Source of the DNA: Salinarimonas ramus
GTDB taxonomy: Bacteria; Pseudomonadota; Alphaproteobacteria; Rhizobiales; Beijerinckiaceae
Length of the DNA: 64,000 bases
Direction of reading: 5' to 3'
Assembly: GCF_014645695.1 (NCBI RefSeq)
Contig: NZ_BMMF01000003.1
Span: 62,001 to 126,000 of the forward strand
This document shows positions 26,019-35,978 of this stretch, piece after piece. The notes below the pieces were generated by a model. It had not been told where the DNA came from. It did not search any database and worked only from the letters and a program-made list of their open reading frames with translations. The position numbers and the translations under genes were made by a program. Numbering within the stretch: position 1 is the first letter of the stretch; each line of letters opens with the position of its first letter.

Positions 26019-27020
26019 ATGACGCCCCGCTTCGCCTTCGAGGATTTTCGCCCCGGCGACACCATGAGCTACGCGCCCGTTCTCCTCGACGAGGCGGCGA
26101 TCGTGGCCTTCGCGCACGACTGGGATCCGCAGCCCTTCCATCTCGACGCGGCGGCGGCGCGGGAGACCTTCGCGGGGCGGCTCATCGCCTCGGGCTGGCA
26201 TTCCTGCGCGATCCTGATGCGCATGATCGCCGACGCGTTCATCCTCGACGCGACCTCGCTGGGCGCACCGGGCATCGAGGAGGTGCGCTGGCGCGCGCCC
26301 GTCCTGCCGGGCACGCGCATCGGCGGCGCGCACGAGGTGCTCGAGACCCGCGCCTCGCGCTCGAAGCCGCAGATGGGGCTCGTGCGTTTCCGCTTCCGCC
26401 TCGTCGACGAGCGCGACGAGACGCTGCTCGAGCAGGTGAACTGGATCCTCTTCGGCCGCCGCGACGCGCCGGCGCCCTCGCCGATGGCACGCCCCACCGG
26501 CACGTCGACGCCCGAGCCGCTCGCTCTGGAGGAGGCCGCTCCCGCCCTTCCCTTCGAGGCGCTCGTGCCCGGCACGCGCGAGGTGCTCGGCACGCACTGC
26601 TTCTCGGCCGACGAGATCGTCGCCTTCGCCCACGCCTTCGATCCACAGCTCTTCCATGTCGACGCGGAGGCGGCGGCGAAGAGCCGGTTCGGCGGGCTGT
26701 GCGCGTCGGGCTGGCATACGAACGCCGCCTTCATGCGCACCCTCGTCGCGCATCGCAGGCGCCAGGAGGACGCCGCCCGCGCGGCCGGGCGCATCCCGGT
26801 GCGGCTGGGCGCCTCGCCCGGCTTCCGAAACCTCGCCTGGTCGCGCCCGGTCTATGCCGGGGACACGATCACCTACACCTCCACCATCGTCGACGTGCGC
26901 GCCGCGCGCTCACGCCCGGGCTGGGGGCTCGTGCGCCATCGCAACGAGGGCGTGAACCAGGACGGCGAGACCGTGCTCGCCTTCGACGGCGCCGTGTTCT
27001 GGGAGGGCGCGGGCGCCTGA
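26019..27020 (+). CDS. Tandem MaoC-domain (double hotdog) dehydratase-like protein
   Basis: The 333-residue protein consists of two MaoC hotdog domains in tandem, about residues 1-150 and 172-333, joined by a Pro-rich linker. Each has the hydratase 2 motif with Asp and His: [13 protein letters not shown] in the first and [13 protein letters not shown] in the second, each followed by SGWH. Thus both halves look catalytically competent, unlike eukaryotic double-hotdog hydratases where one is degenerate. The substrate is likely an enoyl-CoA or enoyl-ACP. The neighbours (flavodoxin, mutS) give no pathway. A single-domain relative occurs at 37456-37962. Confidence 0.85.
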   Translation: MTPRFAFEDFRPGDTMSYAPVLLDEAAIVAFAHDWDPQPFHLDAAAARETFAGRLIASGWHSCAILMRMIADAFILDATSLGAPGIEEVRWRAPVLPGTRIGGAHEVLETRASRSKPQMGLVRFRFRLVDERDETLLEQVNWILFGRRDAPAPSPMARPTGTSTPEPLALEEAAPALPFEALVPGTREVLGTHCFSADEIVAFAHAFDPQLFHVDAEAAAKSRFGGLCASGWHTNAAFMRTLVAHRRRQEDAARAAGRIPVRLGASPGFRNLAWSRPVYAGDTITYTSTIVDVRAARSRPGWGLVRHRNEGVNQDGETVLAFDGAVFWEGAGA

Positions 27021-27135
27021 GGCCGGCTTCAAGCTTCGCGCCCGGCGAAGCGCGGCGCCGTGTCTGTGGACGCCCGCCCTGCGGGGCGCCCCGCCCCCTC
27101 CCCTCGTGGGATCGGCGCTGGTACACCTCATCGTC

Positions 27136-29901
27136 ATGACCGCCGATCCCGCGCTCCGCACGCACGAGCCTCCTCCCGCGCCGGCCCCTCGCAAGCGCGC
27201 GCCCGCCGCCGCGACGCCGGCCGCGGAGGAGCGCGTCACGCCGATGATGGCGCAATACGTGGAGATCAAGGCGGCCAACGCCGACAGCCTTCTGTTCTAC
27301 CGGATGGGGGACTTCTACGAGCTGTTCTTCGAGGACGCGGAAATCGCCTCGCGGGCGCTCGGCATCGTCCTGACCAAGCGCGGCAAGCATCTGGGCCAGG
27401 ACATCCCCATGTGCGGCGTGCCCATCGAGCGCGCCGACGACTACCTCCAGCGCCTGATCGGGCTCGGCCACCGGGTCGCGGTCTGCGAGCAGATGGAGGA
27501 CCCTGCGGAAGCGAAAAAGCGCGGCGCCAAGGCCGTCGTGCGCCGGGACGTGGTGCGGCTCGTGACGCCGGGCACCATCACCGAGGAGCGCCTGCTCGAG
27601 CCCGCCCGCGCCTCGCTCCTCGTCGCGGTGGCGCGCCGCAAGGTGTCCGACGACGAGCACGCCTACGGCATCGCCGCCGTCGACATCACGACGGGCGTCT
27701 TCCAGGTGGTGGAGACCGCCCGCGCCGGGCTCGGCCCGACGCTGGCGCGGCTCGAGCCCCGCGAGATCGTGCTCGCAGACACGCTCCACGACGATCCCGA
27801 TCTCGCGGGCGTGTGGCGCGAGATCGGCGCGCCGCTCTATCCGCTTCCGCGCGACGGCCTCGACGCCGCCTCCGCCGAGCGGCGCCTCAAGGAGACCTTC
27901 GGCGTCGCGACGCTCGACGCCTTCGGCGCGTTCACCCGCGCGGAGATCGCCGCCGCCGGCACCGTCCTCGCCTATGTCGAGCGCACGCAGATCGCCGCGC
28001 GCCCGGCGCTGCGCCCGCCGGCGCGGGAGGACGCGAGCGGCTCGCTCGTCATCGACGCGGCGACGCGGGCCAATCTCGAGCTCACCCGTACGCTGTCCGG
28101 CGAGCGCGCGGGCTCGCTCCTCGCCGCCATCGACCGCACCCTGACGCCCGGCGGCGGGCGCCTCCTCGCGGAGCGGCTGGCGGGCCCGCTCACCGACATC
28201 GCCGCGATCCGCGCGCGCCAGGACGCGGTGGCCCGCCTCGTCGAGGACACGCTCCTGCGCGATCGCCTGCGCGAGCGGCTCGCCTCGACGCCGGACATGT
28301 CGCGCGCGCTCGGCCGGCTCGCGCTCGATCGCGGCGGGCCGCGCGACCTCGCCGCCGTGCGCGACGGGCTCGCGGCCGCCAAGGGCATCGCCGCGCTCCT
28401 CGGCGAGGCCGGCGATCTCCCCGCGGAGATCGAGGCCGCCTGCCGCGCGCTGCGCGATCTCGACCCGGTGCTCGAGGCGCGCCTCGCGCAGACGTTGGCG
28501 GACGAGCTGCCGCTGTCCAAGCGCGACGGCGGCTTCGTCGCGCAAGGCATCGACGCCGCCCTCGACGAGGCGCGGGCGCTCGGCAGCGATTCGCGCCGCT
28601 TCATCGCCGGGCTGCAGGCGCGCTACGCCGAGGAGACCGGCTGCCGCACGCTGCGCATCAAGCACAATGCGATGCTCGGCTATTACCTGGAGGTCCCAGC
28701 GGCCTTCGGCGAGGAGCTGCTGCGCGGGCCGCTCAAGGGCGACTACATCCACCGCCAGACCATGTCCGACGCCATGCGCTTCACCACGCTGGAGCTCGGC
28801 GAGCTCGAGCGGGCGATCGCGTCCGCGTCCGAGCGGGCGGTGGCGATCGAGCTGTCGATCTTCACGGATCTGGCGGCGATGCTCGCCGCCGAGCGCCCCA
28901 CGATCCTGGCTGCGGGAGACGCGCTCTCGGCCATCGACGTCGCCGCGTCTCTGGCCGATCTCGCGAGCGAGCGCGCCTGGTCGCGCCCCAAGGTCGACGA
29001 CAGCCTCGCCTTCCTCGTCGAGGACGGACGCCACCCCGTCGTCGAGGCGGCGCTGGCCCGCGAGGGCAAGCCGTTCATCGCCAACGCCTGCGATCTCTCG
29101 GGCGAGAATGCGGGCGCGATCGCCGTCATCACCGGCCCCAACATGGGCGGCAAGTCCACCTATCTGCGCCAGAACGCCCTCGTCGTCGTGCTGGCGCAGA
29201 TGGGCGCCTTCGTCCCCGCCTCGCGCGCCCATGTCGGCGTGTGCGACCGGCTGTTCTCGCGTGTGGGCGCGGCGGACGACCTCGCGCGCGGGCGCTCGAC
29301 CTTCATGGTGGAGATGGTGGAGACCGCCGCCATCCTGAACCAGGCGACGCGCCGCTCCCTCGTCATCCTCGACGAGATCGGCCGCGGCACAGCCACCTTC
29401 GACGGGCTCTCCATCGCCTGGGCCGCGATCGAGCACCTGCACGAGGACAATCGCTGCAGGGCCTTGTTCGCCACCCATTTCCACGAGCTGACGCGGCTCA
29501 CCGAGCGTTTCGCGCGCATCGACACGCTGACGCTCAAGGTCGCCGAGCACGCGGGCCAGGTGATCTTCCTGCACGAGGTGGTGAAGGGCGCGGCCGATCG
29601 CTCCTACGGGCTCCAGGTCGCCAAGCTCGCGGGCCTTCCTTTGAGCGTCGTCGCGCGTGCCGGCGAGATTCTCGCCGAGCTGGAGCGCACGGAGCGCGAG
29701 CATCCCCGCGCCGCGCGCCTCGACGACCTCCCCCTCTTCGCCGCGCCCGTTCGCCGCGCACCCGCGCCGGCGCCTCCTCAGCCCGCGCGCGACGCGCTGC
29801 GCGAGGTCCTCGGGGCGCTCGATCCCGACGAGATGACGCCGAAGGAGGCGCTGGAGGCGCTCTACGCGCTCAAGGCGGCGGCGAAGGTGGGCGCGTCGTG
29901 A
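27136..29901 (+). CDS. mutS: DNA mismatch repair protein MutS
   Basis: The 921-residue protein recognises mismatches. The mismatch-binding Phe-x-Glu is Phe60-Tyr61-Glu62 in MGDFYELF. Domains II-III follow, then the ATPase with Walker [10 protein letters not shown] at 667-675 and Walker [12 protein letters not shown] near 745. The ~35-residue Pro/Ala-rich leader before [10 protein letters not shown] is typical of alphaproteobacterial MutS. The start at 27136 is preferred over 27106 by position and leader composition. Its stop overlaps the start of a GNAT gene (GTGA), so the two are coupled. Confidence 0.96.
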   Translation: MTADPALRTHEPPPAPAPRKRAPAAATPAAEERVTPMMAQYVEIKAANADSLLFYRMGDFYELFFEDAEIASRALGIVLTKRGKHLGQDIPMCGVPIERADDYLQRLIGLGHRVAVCEQMEDPAEAKKRGAKAVVRRDVVRLVTPGTITEERLLEPARASLLVAVARRKVSDDEHAYGIAAVDITTGVFQVVETARAGLGPTLARLEPREIVLADTLHDDPDLAGVWREIGAPLYPLPRDGLDAASAERRLKETFGVATLDAFGAFTRAEIAAAGTVLAYVERTQIAARPALRPPAREDASGSLVIDAATRANLELTRTLSGERAGSLLAAIDRTLTPGGGRLLAERLAGPLTDIAAIRARQDAVARLVEDTLLRDRLRERLASTPDMSRALGRLALDRGGPRDLAAVRDGLAAAKGIAALLGEAGDLPAEIEAACRALRDLDPVLEARLAQTLADELPLSKRDGGFVAQGIDAALDEARALGSDSRRFIAGLQARYAEETGCRTLRIKHNAMLGYYLEVPAAFGEELLRGPLKGDYIHRQTMSDAMRFTTLELGELERAIASASERAVAIELSIFTDLAAMLAAERPTILAAGDALSAIDVAASLADLASERAWSRPKVDDSLAFLVEDGRHPVVEAALAREGKPFIANACDLSGENAGAIAVITGPNMGGKSTYLRQNALVVVLAQMGAFVPASRAHVGVCDRLFSRVGAADDLARGRSTFMVEMVETAAILNQATRRSLVILDEIGRGTATFDGLSIAWAAIEHLHEDNRCRALFATHFHELTRLTERFARIDTLTLKVAEHAGQVIFLHEVVKGAADRSYGLQVAKLAGLPLSVVARAGEILAELERTEREHPRAARLDDLPLFAAPVRRAPAPAPPQPARDALREVLGALDPDEMTPKEALEALYALKAAAKVGAS

Positions 29902-30368
29902 CGAACGGCCTGCGCCCCGCACGCCCCGACGAGGGCCTCGCCGTGCGCGATCTCGTGCGCGCCGCCTTCGCGATCCACGTGCCGAGGCTCGGCCGCGAGC
30001 CCGGGCCGATGGGCCACGACTGGCCGGCCTGCGTCGCGGCGGGCGAGGTGTCGGTTCTCGAGGATGCGCGCGGCGCGCTCGCCGCCGTCGCCCGGCTCGT
30101 CGCGGAGCCCGACGCGCTGCTCGTCGAGACGATCGCCGTGCGCCCGGACCTGCGCGGCACGGGGCTCGGCCGCCGCCTCCTCGCCTTCGCCGAGGACGAG
30201 GCGCGCCGCCTCGGGCGTTCGCGGCTGCGCCTCTACACCAACGCCTTGATGAGCGACAACATCGCCCTCTACGCCCGCCACGGCTACGTGGCCACCCACG
30301 AAGCCGGCGAGCCGCCGATGCGGCGGGTGTACATGGAGAAGCACGTCCTCTCTCCTCCTTCCCTGTAG
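29898..30368 (+). CDS. GNAT family N-acetyltransferase (downstream of mutS)
   Basis: The 156-residue protein starts at a GTG overlapping the mutS stop. The acetyl-CoA-binding motif A is [19 protein letters not shown] near residues 78-97, and [13 protein letters not shown] supplies the C-terminal fold. The substrate is unknown. The last few codons and the stop (TAG at 30366-30368) lie inside repeat copy B, so the C-terminal residues SPPSL may have been altered by insertion of the repeat. Confidence 0.88.
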   Translation: MTNGLRPARPDEGLAVRDLVRAAFAIHVPRLGREPGPMGHDWPACVAAGEVSVLEDARGALAAVARLVAEPDALLVETIAVRPDLRGTGLGRRLLAFAEDEARRLGRSRLRLYTNALMSDNIALYARHGYVATHEAGEPPMRRVYMEKHVLSPPSL

Positions 30369-30514
30369 GGAAAGGTGGCGCCGGCGCAGCCGGTGACGGA
30401 TGGGGCACGCGGAACGCGTGCTCGGCGGAGCCGAACTCGGGCGCCGCTCGATCAGCCGGCGGACCCCACCCCTAGCCGCCTGCGGCGGCATTCCCCTCCC
30501 CTACAGGGAGGGAG
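30355..30514. repeat. Intergenic repeat, copy B
   Basis: This 160-base element starts CTCCTTCCCTGTAGGG and ends CCCCTACAGGGAGGGAG, giving near-perfect terminal inverted repeats of about 16 bases. Its interior matches copy A (21991-22166) in several long blocks but lacks that copy's 18-base tandem duplication. It overlaps the stop codon of the upstream GNAT gene and lies between two convergent genes, like copy A. Confidence 0.8.
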
Positions 30515-30533
30515 ACACGGCGCGCGTGCCCGC

Positions 30534-31058
30534 TCACCCCGCCTCCACCACCCACATCTCCGCCTCGTCGCCGAATACCCGAACGGTCCCTTCCGCGCGC
30601 ATGCCGATGGCGGCGGCGACCCTGCGGGAGGGCTCGTTGCCCGGCGGAACGAAGCTGACGATGCGCTCGAGTCGAAGCGCGTGAAAGCCGTGGTCGCGCA
30701 CGGCGGCCGCGGCCTCGCGGGCGTAGCCGCGGCCCTGGTGCGGGCGCGCGATCGTCCAGGTCGCTTCGGGCGCAGGCCAGCCTTCCGGCGCGATCAGGCC
30801 GACGGCGCCCACGAAGGTCCCGTCCTCCCCGAGGGTCACCGCGAAGAGCCCGAAGCCTCGGAGCGCCCAATGGCCGAGCACGTTGGCGAGGCCGGCCCAT
30901 GCCTGCCCGCGATCGGCGCCGGCGGGGAAGCCCTTGGGTGCCCCGACCGCGGGGTCCGCCAGCATTGCGGCGAAAGCGCCGAGATCGTCCGCGCGAAAGC
31001 CGCGCAGGACGAGGCGCTCGGTCGTTAGGACCGGGATGCGGGAGAGATCGTGGAGCAT
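30534..31058 (-). CDS. GNAT acetyltransferase, RimJ/RimL type
   Basis: The 174-residue protein begins with LTTERLVLRGFRADD, the standard start of RimJ/RimL-like acetyltransferases. The acetyl-CoA motif is ARPHQGRGYAREAAAAV near residues 103-119 and NEPSRRVAAAIGMRAEG lies near 145. Such enzymes acetylate protein N-termini or small molecules; the target here is unknown. It lies 34 bases downstream of the next GNAT gene on the same strand. Confidence 0.88.
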   Translation of the reverse strand: MLHDLSRIPVLTTERLVLRGFRADDLGAFAAMLADPAVGAPKGFPAGADRGQAWAGLANVLGHWALRGFGLFAVTLGEDGTFVGAVGLIAPEGWPAPEATWTIARPHQGRGYAREAAAAVRDHGFHALRLERIVSFVPPGNEPSRRVAAAIGMRAEGTVRVFGDEAEMWVVEAG

Positions 31059-31092
31059 GGGACGCGAGCCCGATCGGGAGGAGGGACGCCCT

Positions 31093-31515
31093 TCAGAGAG
31101 CGCGCACCAGCACCGCCTGCCCGTCGAGCCCGGTCCCCGTCATCCGCCAGCCGCGGCGTTCGTAGAAGCCGATCGCCTTGGTGCCGGCGCCGGTGGCGAG
31201 CCAGGCCTGCGCATGACCCGCGTTCTTCAAGGAAGCCAGCATCGCGTCGTGCAGCGCCGTACCGTGGCCCTTGCCCTGCTCGGGATCGATGACGAAGAGC
31301 GCCCAGACGTAGCCGTTGAGCGGATTGGCGCAGGCGAAGCCCTGCGGCCGGCCGGCATCGTCCTCGCTCACCAGGAAGACGCCCTGGCCGAGATACCAGA
31401 ACACCTCCTGGTCCGAGATCGCGGTGGGATCGGCGAGGCGGTTCTCGGTCACGCCGAGGCGGATCTCGGCGATGCGGGAGAGGTCCTCGGCGCGGGCTTG
31501 GCGAATCGTCGGCAC
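31093..31515 (-). CDS. GNAT family N-acetyltransferase
   Basis: The 140-residue protein starts at a GTG at 31515 (VPTIRQARAEDLSRI). The acetyl-CoA motif is VIDPEQGKGHGTALHDAML near residues 80-98, followed by FYERRGWRMTG. An in-frame ATG at 31596 would add 27 Arg-rich residues with no family match and is rejected. It probably forms a two-gene unit with the RimJ/RimL-type gene downstream. Confidence 0.85.
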   Translation of the reverse strand: MPTIRQARAEDLSRIAEIRLGVTENRLADPTAISDQEVFWYLGQGVFLVSEDDAGRPQGFACANPLNGYVWALFVIDPEQGKGHGTALHDAMLASLKNAGHAQAWLATGAGTKAIGFYERRGWRMTGTGLDGQAVLVRAL

Positions 31516-31699
31516 GGGGCGGCTCCGGATGCGTGCGGTGCGAGCGATCGTGCGTAGCACCCGGCGCGCGCGGGCGCTGTCGCCGCCTTGCCACACGCGT
31601 GCCCTCCCCGGATGGACGCGCGCCGCGGGCTCGCCGATCGCGGTCGCGAAGCGTTAACCATCTTGCCCTAACGTCGGTGCGGAAGGGAGTGAACCGCGC

Positions 31700-32791
31700 A
31701 TGTCCGTCGATCGAACGACGCTGGCCGATCTCGACGGCGCGCTCGCCGCCCGCGACACGGCGGAGCGCGCGCTGGCGGGCGAGCGGCTGGCCGAGCTGTT
31801 CTTCGAGCGCGCGCCCGCGCTCTCGGAGGAGCACGTGGCGCTCTTCGACGACGTGCTCGAGAAGCTCGTCGGCGATCTGACGTTCCGTGCCCGCGTCGCC
31901 CTCTCCGAGCGCTTCGCGGACTGCCCCAACGCGCCGCGCAAGGTCACCTTCCTCTTCGGCACCGACGACGAGATCCGCGTGGCGGGGCCCGTGCTCGAGC
32001 GTTCGAGCCGCCTCGACGTCGATGCGCTCCTCGCCATCGCGCGCGCCAAGGGCCAGGACCATCTGTGCGCCATCGCCAAGCGCGCCCACGTGCCCGAGAG
32101 CGTCACCGACGTGCTGCTCGATCGCGGCGGGAGGCGCGTCGTCGCCACCGCCGCCGGCAATCCCGGCGCGACCTTCTCTCCGGACGGGACGGCGATCCTC
32201 GTCGCCCGCGCCCAGACCGACGACGCGCTGGTGCGCGCCCTCGCCTCGCGCGACGACGCCTTCGCCGGGCGCGTCGCGACCCTCGTCTCGAAGGCGCGCG
32301 CGCGAGTGCGCGAGACGCTCTCGCGGGAGACGGGCGCCGATCCCGAGCTGATCGAGGCCCTGGTCTCGCGCATCGGCGGGGAGATCGCCGAGAAGGGCGA
32401 CAAGCGCACGCTGCTGGGCCAGTTCACCGACGCGATGACGAGCGTTCAGGAGCGCGCCGGCGACACCGGCCTCGCCGAGCTCGACGCGCTCGGCGCCCTG
32501 CTCGACGGCAAGATCGCCGAGACCCTGTGCGTCATGGCGGTGATGCAGGGCGTGCCCGTGGAATTCGTGGCACGCGCCTACCATGCCTCGACCTACGCGC
32601 CGATCCTCGTCATCGCGCGCGCCTGCGACTTCCGCTGGAAGACGGTGCACCACCTCCTCCACGCCAAGCTCGGCCGGGCCCTGCCCGACGTGCTCGCGGA
32701 GGACGCGCGCTCGACCTTCGAGCGGCTCGGCCCCGCCACCGCGCGCCGCGTGCTGCGCGCGGCCGTGGCGAAGGAGCGGTCGCGCGGCTGA
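31700..32791 (+). CDS. DUF2336 domain-containing protein
   Basis: The 363-residue protein belongs to the alphaproteobacterial DUF2336 family of all-helical, HEAT-like proteins. Recognisable segments are LAELFFERAPALSEEHVALF near residue 32, AGPVLERSSRLD near 93 and the repeated paired helices after. No signal peptide or membrane helix is present. The function is not established; some members lie near cell-cycle or chemotaxis genes. Here it stands between acetyltransferases and a lipoprotein, downstream of an AT-richer stretch (GCGTTAACC near 31652). Confidence 0.82.
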   Translation: MSVDRTTLADLDGALAARDTAERALAGERLAELFFERAPALSEEHVALFDDVLEKLVGDLTFRARVALSERFADCPNAPRKVTFLFGTDDEIRVAGPVLERSSRLDVDALLAIARAKGQDHLCAIAKRAHVPESVTDVLLDRGGRRVVATAAGNPGATFSPDGTAILVARAQTDDALVRALASRDDAFAGRVATLVSKARARVRETLSRETGADPELIEALVSRIGGEIAEKGDKRTLLGQFTDAMTSVQERAGDTGLAELDALGALLDGKIAETLCVMAVMQGVPVEFVARAYHASTYAPILVIARACDFRWKTVHHLLHAKLGRALPDVLAEDARSTFERLGPATARRVLRAAVAKERSRG

Positions 32792-32800
32792 GACCGGCGC

Positions 32801-33343
32801 TCAGCCGTCGAGCCCCCAGGCGGAGAGCGGCGCGCCCGCGCGCGTGCGCACCAGCGTGTCGAAGAAGGCGATGTCGCGCGCGAGCGCGCCGGGATCCTCG
32901 CAGCGCTGGAACAGCCCGCCCACGTAGCCGACGCAATCGGACTGCTCGCCGCGCAGGATGCCGTTGGCCGTATCGACGATCGTGCCGGTCTCGTCGACCT
33001 TGAAATAGTAGAGCCGGTAGACGATCCGTTCGCTGCTCGTGCTCACGATCCCGAGGAAATCGGTCGACGACCGCTCGCCCACGGACCGCGCGAGGCGGCG
33101 GTGGAGGACGTCCCCGTCGGGCAGGACCGTCGTACCGATGGGCTCGCCGTAGGGCGCCGGAGCGTCGGGGGCGAGGAACATCGGCGCGGCGCGGGCTGTG
33201 ACGGCGAGATAATCGCGCCCGATCTGCGCCTGCATCGCCTGCCGGTCGAGGGAGCGGGAGACGTCCGCTGCGGTCTGCCCGCAGGCGCCGAGCGCGAGGG
33301 CGGCGACCAGGGTCGCCACGATCCGAGCATGACGAGCGATCAT
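32801..33343 (-). CDS. Predicted lipoprotein of unknown function
   Basis: The 180-residue protein has a lipoprotein signal with lipobox LGAC and Cys21, starting at the ATG at 33343. The mature part (YLAVTARAAPMFLAPDAPAP, then a beta-rich region with VYRLYYFKVDETG) has one Cys pair (SDCVGYVG and FQRCEDP) that could form a disulfide. I recognise no family. It converges on the DUF2336 gene nine bases away. Confidence 0.72.
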   Translation of the reverse strand: MIARHARIVATLVAALALGACGQTAADVSRSLDRQAMQAQIGRDYLAVTARAAPMFLAPDAPAPYGEPIGTTVLPDGDVLHRRLARSVGERSSTDFLGIVSTSSERIVYRLYYFKVDETGTIVDTANGILRGEQSDCVGYVGGLFQRCEDPGALARDIAFFDTLVRTRAGAPLSAWGLDG

Positions 33344-33436
33344 CGCGTCCTCGCAGGAAAGAAGTCTTCCTTCCTTATCGACCGCTCCAGCGGCGCACGC
33401 AAGCACGCATCGCGGGCGCGCGCCGCCTGCGCGCCC

Positions 33437-35689
33437 TCACAGCCAGTATTCCACAGGCGCGTTCAGCCCGCTCGTCTCGGGCGCAGAGACCACATGGGCG
33501 GCGACCTGGGCCAGCGAGAGCCCACCCTCGCGGACCGCGTCCAGCCAGGAAGCGACCTCCGCGGATGCGGCCTCGCGCCCGAGCGCCTCGCGGTAGAGGC
33601 CGGACACGATCCCGCTCGCATCGAGGGCACGCGCGCCGAACTCGGCGCTCTCCATCAGCGCCTGCGCGACGTCGGCGAGGCCGAGGGTGCCGCGCTCGAC
33701 GCCGGTGCTCCAGCCCGCGAGCCCCGCGCCGTCGGCCGGGCGCCCGAGGATCGAGACGTAGAGGTCGGCGACCTGCAGCTGGGCGGAGGTCGTCGGCATC
33801 ACGAGCTCGGCGTCGCCGAAGGTGACGTGCTCGATCGACACCATCTCGATGCGCGCACCCTCGCGACCCGTCGCGACGAGCGCGCCGTCGGGCGCGCGGA
33901 CGACCTCCCAGTCGGCGCGCACGCCGTCGATCCGCACCGTGTCGAAGCCCGCGCCGCCGTCGATGGTCGCGTCCCCCTGTCCGGGACGGATCACGTCGTT
34001 GCCGCCGTGGCCGAAGAGCGTGTCGTCGCCGCGGCCGCCCACGATGAGGTTGTCGAGGTCGTTGCCGGAGATCGTGTCGTCGCCGTCGCCGCCGAACACG
34101 TCCTCGATCAGCGTCTGCGAGCCCATGGTGACGTCCCGCCCCGCGATCCGCGAGGTCGCGCCCGGCGCGAGGTCGATCACGAGATCGGACGAGACGGCAG
34201 CGGCGTTGAGCACGTCGTGGCCCGCGCCGTCGACGAGCGTGCCGCGATCGCCTCCGCGCAGCTCGGAGAAGCGATCGGTGTAGACGTAGACGTCGTTCTC
34301 GTCCTCGGCGCGGCCGTAGGCCTCGATGCGCGCACCGGTGAGGACGCCGTCGGTCCCGCCGAGGCGGTCCGTCACGCGCACGCTCCAGGTGCCGTTCGCG
34401 ATCTCGCCGCGGAAGGCGTTGACCGCGAAGGTCCAGCCGTCGAAGGCGGCGGTGAGCCGCGTGCTGTCGAGCACGCTCGCGACGGTGCCCGTGGGGGAGA
34501 CGAGCTCGACGAGGAGATCGCCGATGCGCCCGTGCACGCCCTCGAGCGTGAGCTCCACGGTCTCGGCGAGCAGGGCCGCGCCCGAGAGCGCGACGTCGAG
34601 GACGACGGTCGCACCCGTGACGAGCGGCGTCGCGGCGACGTCGATCTCGCCGGCGAGGGAGGCCTCGTTGGCGGAGGTGGAGCGCGCGCTCCAGGTCTCG
34701 GCGAGGCGCACCGCCGCGCGGGCGTCCACGAGGCCGAAGCCGGCGTCCGTCGAGAAGGCGAGCCCGCCGCCGTTCCAGCCGGTGCCCTCGTTCTCCACGA
34801 AGCGCGTGCCGCTCACGCCGCGTGCCGTGAGCGCCAGGATCTCCTGCACGTCGCGCCAGCCGAGCGCCGGATTGGCGTCGAGCATGAGCGCGACGACGCC
34901 CGTCACCGTCGGCGCGGCGGCGGAGGTGCCGCTGAAGCGATCCGTGACGTCGCCGGTGGAATAGCCCTCCGAGCCGGCGATGTCGGTCGTGGTGATGCCA
35001 CGCGCGCCACCGCCGGAGAGGCCCGAGACGAGGATCGAGGCGCCCGTGTTCGAGAAGTCGGCGACCGTTCCCGCATCAGTGACGGCGGCGACAGCGATCA
35101 CCTTTCGGTCGCTGGGGAAATGGGAGAGGTTGGCGTCGCCCCCGCGGGCGCCGTCGTTGCCGGCGGCGGCGACCATGATCGTGCCGAGCCCCCCGCGCCC
35201 CTCGCGCGCGGCCTCGTCGATGCCCGCGAAGAAGGTCGAGAAGAGCGGGTCCGTGCGGTCGACGTAGAGGTCGCGCGTCCAGCCCCAGGAATGGTTGACG
35301 ACGTCGAAGCCGTCCTGATCGTTCATCGCCTGGCTGATCTGCAGCATCGACGTGCCGAGGACCTGCACGAACCGTCCCTCGACCAGCGGCGCGATGCCGA
35401 CGGCGCCGCCGCGCCCGTCGGCGGCGACGATCCCCGCGACCGCCGTCGCGTGCCGCCCGTCGACCCCGCCGGAGCCGGTGGAGAAGGCGCTGCTCAGCGC
35501 GGAATTCGCCACGCGCGAGCCGTCGTCGAAGATGCCGACGCGCACGCCCGCGCCGAGGTGATCCTCCCACACGGGCGTCACCCGGAGATCGACTCCGTTG
35601 CGCGCGTTCAGCAGATGCCAAGGCAGGTTCCCGCTGGACGCCCGCCCAGCCAGAGAAGCAAACGTCGTGGTAAAGAGATCGCTCTGCAT
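33437..35689 (-). CDS. Secreted subtilisin-like protease with P-domain, RTX-type repeats and DUF4214
   Basis: The 750-residue protein has a peptidase S8 domain (about 45-330) with Asp55 (IFDDGS), His80 (GRHATAVAG), oxyanion Asn178 (AAGNDG) and Ser256 (SGTSAAAP). A proprotein-convertase P-domain covers about 340-460. Nonapeptide-like calcium repeats follow at about 532-570 (GGDGDDTISG, GGRGDDTLFG, HGGNDVI). A DUF4214 region makes up 638-735. There is no N-terminal signal peptide, which with the RTX repeats points to type I secretion. The protein may self-activate outside the cell. SD GGGGAGG lies upstream of the ATG. No type I exporter genes are in the window. Confidence 0.88.
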   Translation of the reverse strand: MQSDLFTTTFASLAGRASSGNLPWHLLNARNGVDLRVTPVWEDHLGAGVRVGIFDDGSRVANSALSSAFSTGSGGVDGRHATAVAGIVAADGRGGAVGIAPLVEGRFVQVLGTSMLQISQAMNDQDGFDVVNHSWGWTRDLYVDRTDPLFSTFFAGIDEAAREGRGGLGTIMVAAAGNDGARGGDANLSHFPSDRKVIAVAAVTDAGTVADFSNTGASILVSGLSGGGARGITTTDIAGSEGYSTGDVTDRFSGTSAAAPTVTGVVALMLDANPALGWRDVQEILALTARGVSGTRFVENEGTGWNGGGLAFSTDAGFGLVDARAAVRLAETWSARSTSANEASLAGEIDVAATPLVTGATVVLDVALSGAALLAETVELTLEGVHGRIGDLLVELVSPTGTVASVLDSTRLTAAFDGWTFAVNAFRGEIANGTWSVRVTDRLGGTDGVLTGARIEAYGRAEDENDVYVYTDRFSELRGGDRGTLVDGAGHDVLNAAAVSSDLVIDLAPGATSRIAGRDVTMGSQTLIEDVFGGDGDDTISGNDLDNLIVGGRGDDTLFGHGGNDVIRPGQGDATIDGGAGFDTVRIDGVRADWEVVRAPDGALVATGREGARIEMVSIEHVTFGDAELVMPTTSAQLQVADLYVSILGRPADGAGLAGWSTGVERGTLGLADVAQALMESAEFGARALDASGIVSGLYREALGREAASAEVASWLDAVREGGLSLAQVAAHVVSAPETSGLNAPVEYWL

Positions 35690-35978
35690 TGATCCGCCTC
35701 CCCGTGTCCCGAGGCAGATACTTGCAGATCCGCATTGAAGTCCGATTTGAATTAGCCGGAAAAGCCGTCGTATCGTATCAACTTACTGTTTACCGTGATG
35801 ATTTCTACGGCGATAACCATTCCACCCGCAAACGACGAGGCCTGGGCACCTCCTGAGCGGAGCGCGGCGATACCGTGAGGCGCGCGTCCGCGCTCCGCCA
35901 TGCCGCAATGCATAAATGACCTAGCGTCAGCTAACACAATCATTGACAGGCATCATACCTGCGACATACCGTCGTCGC
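35690..35978. promoter_or_regulatory. AT-richer divergent promoter region between protease and MFS gene
   Basis: This 289-base gap separates two divergent genes and has AT-rich stretches at 35740-35820 and 35910-35970. On the plus strand a perfect -35 hexamer TTGACA occurs at 35943-35948. It is only 30 bases before the MFS start, so if it is used the transcript would have almost no leader. No clear -10 element follows. On the protease side, the GGGGAGG ribosome-binding site is within 20 bases of the start. Confidence 0.4.

Noticed and set aside
26869-30408. A 1179-codon minus-strand open frame opposite mutS
   Set aside because: MutS is unmistakable on the plus strand; the antisense frame is Arg/Ala-rich without motifs.
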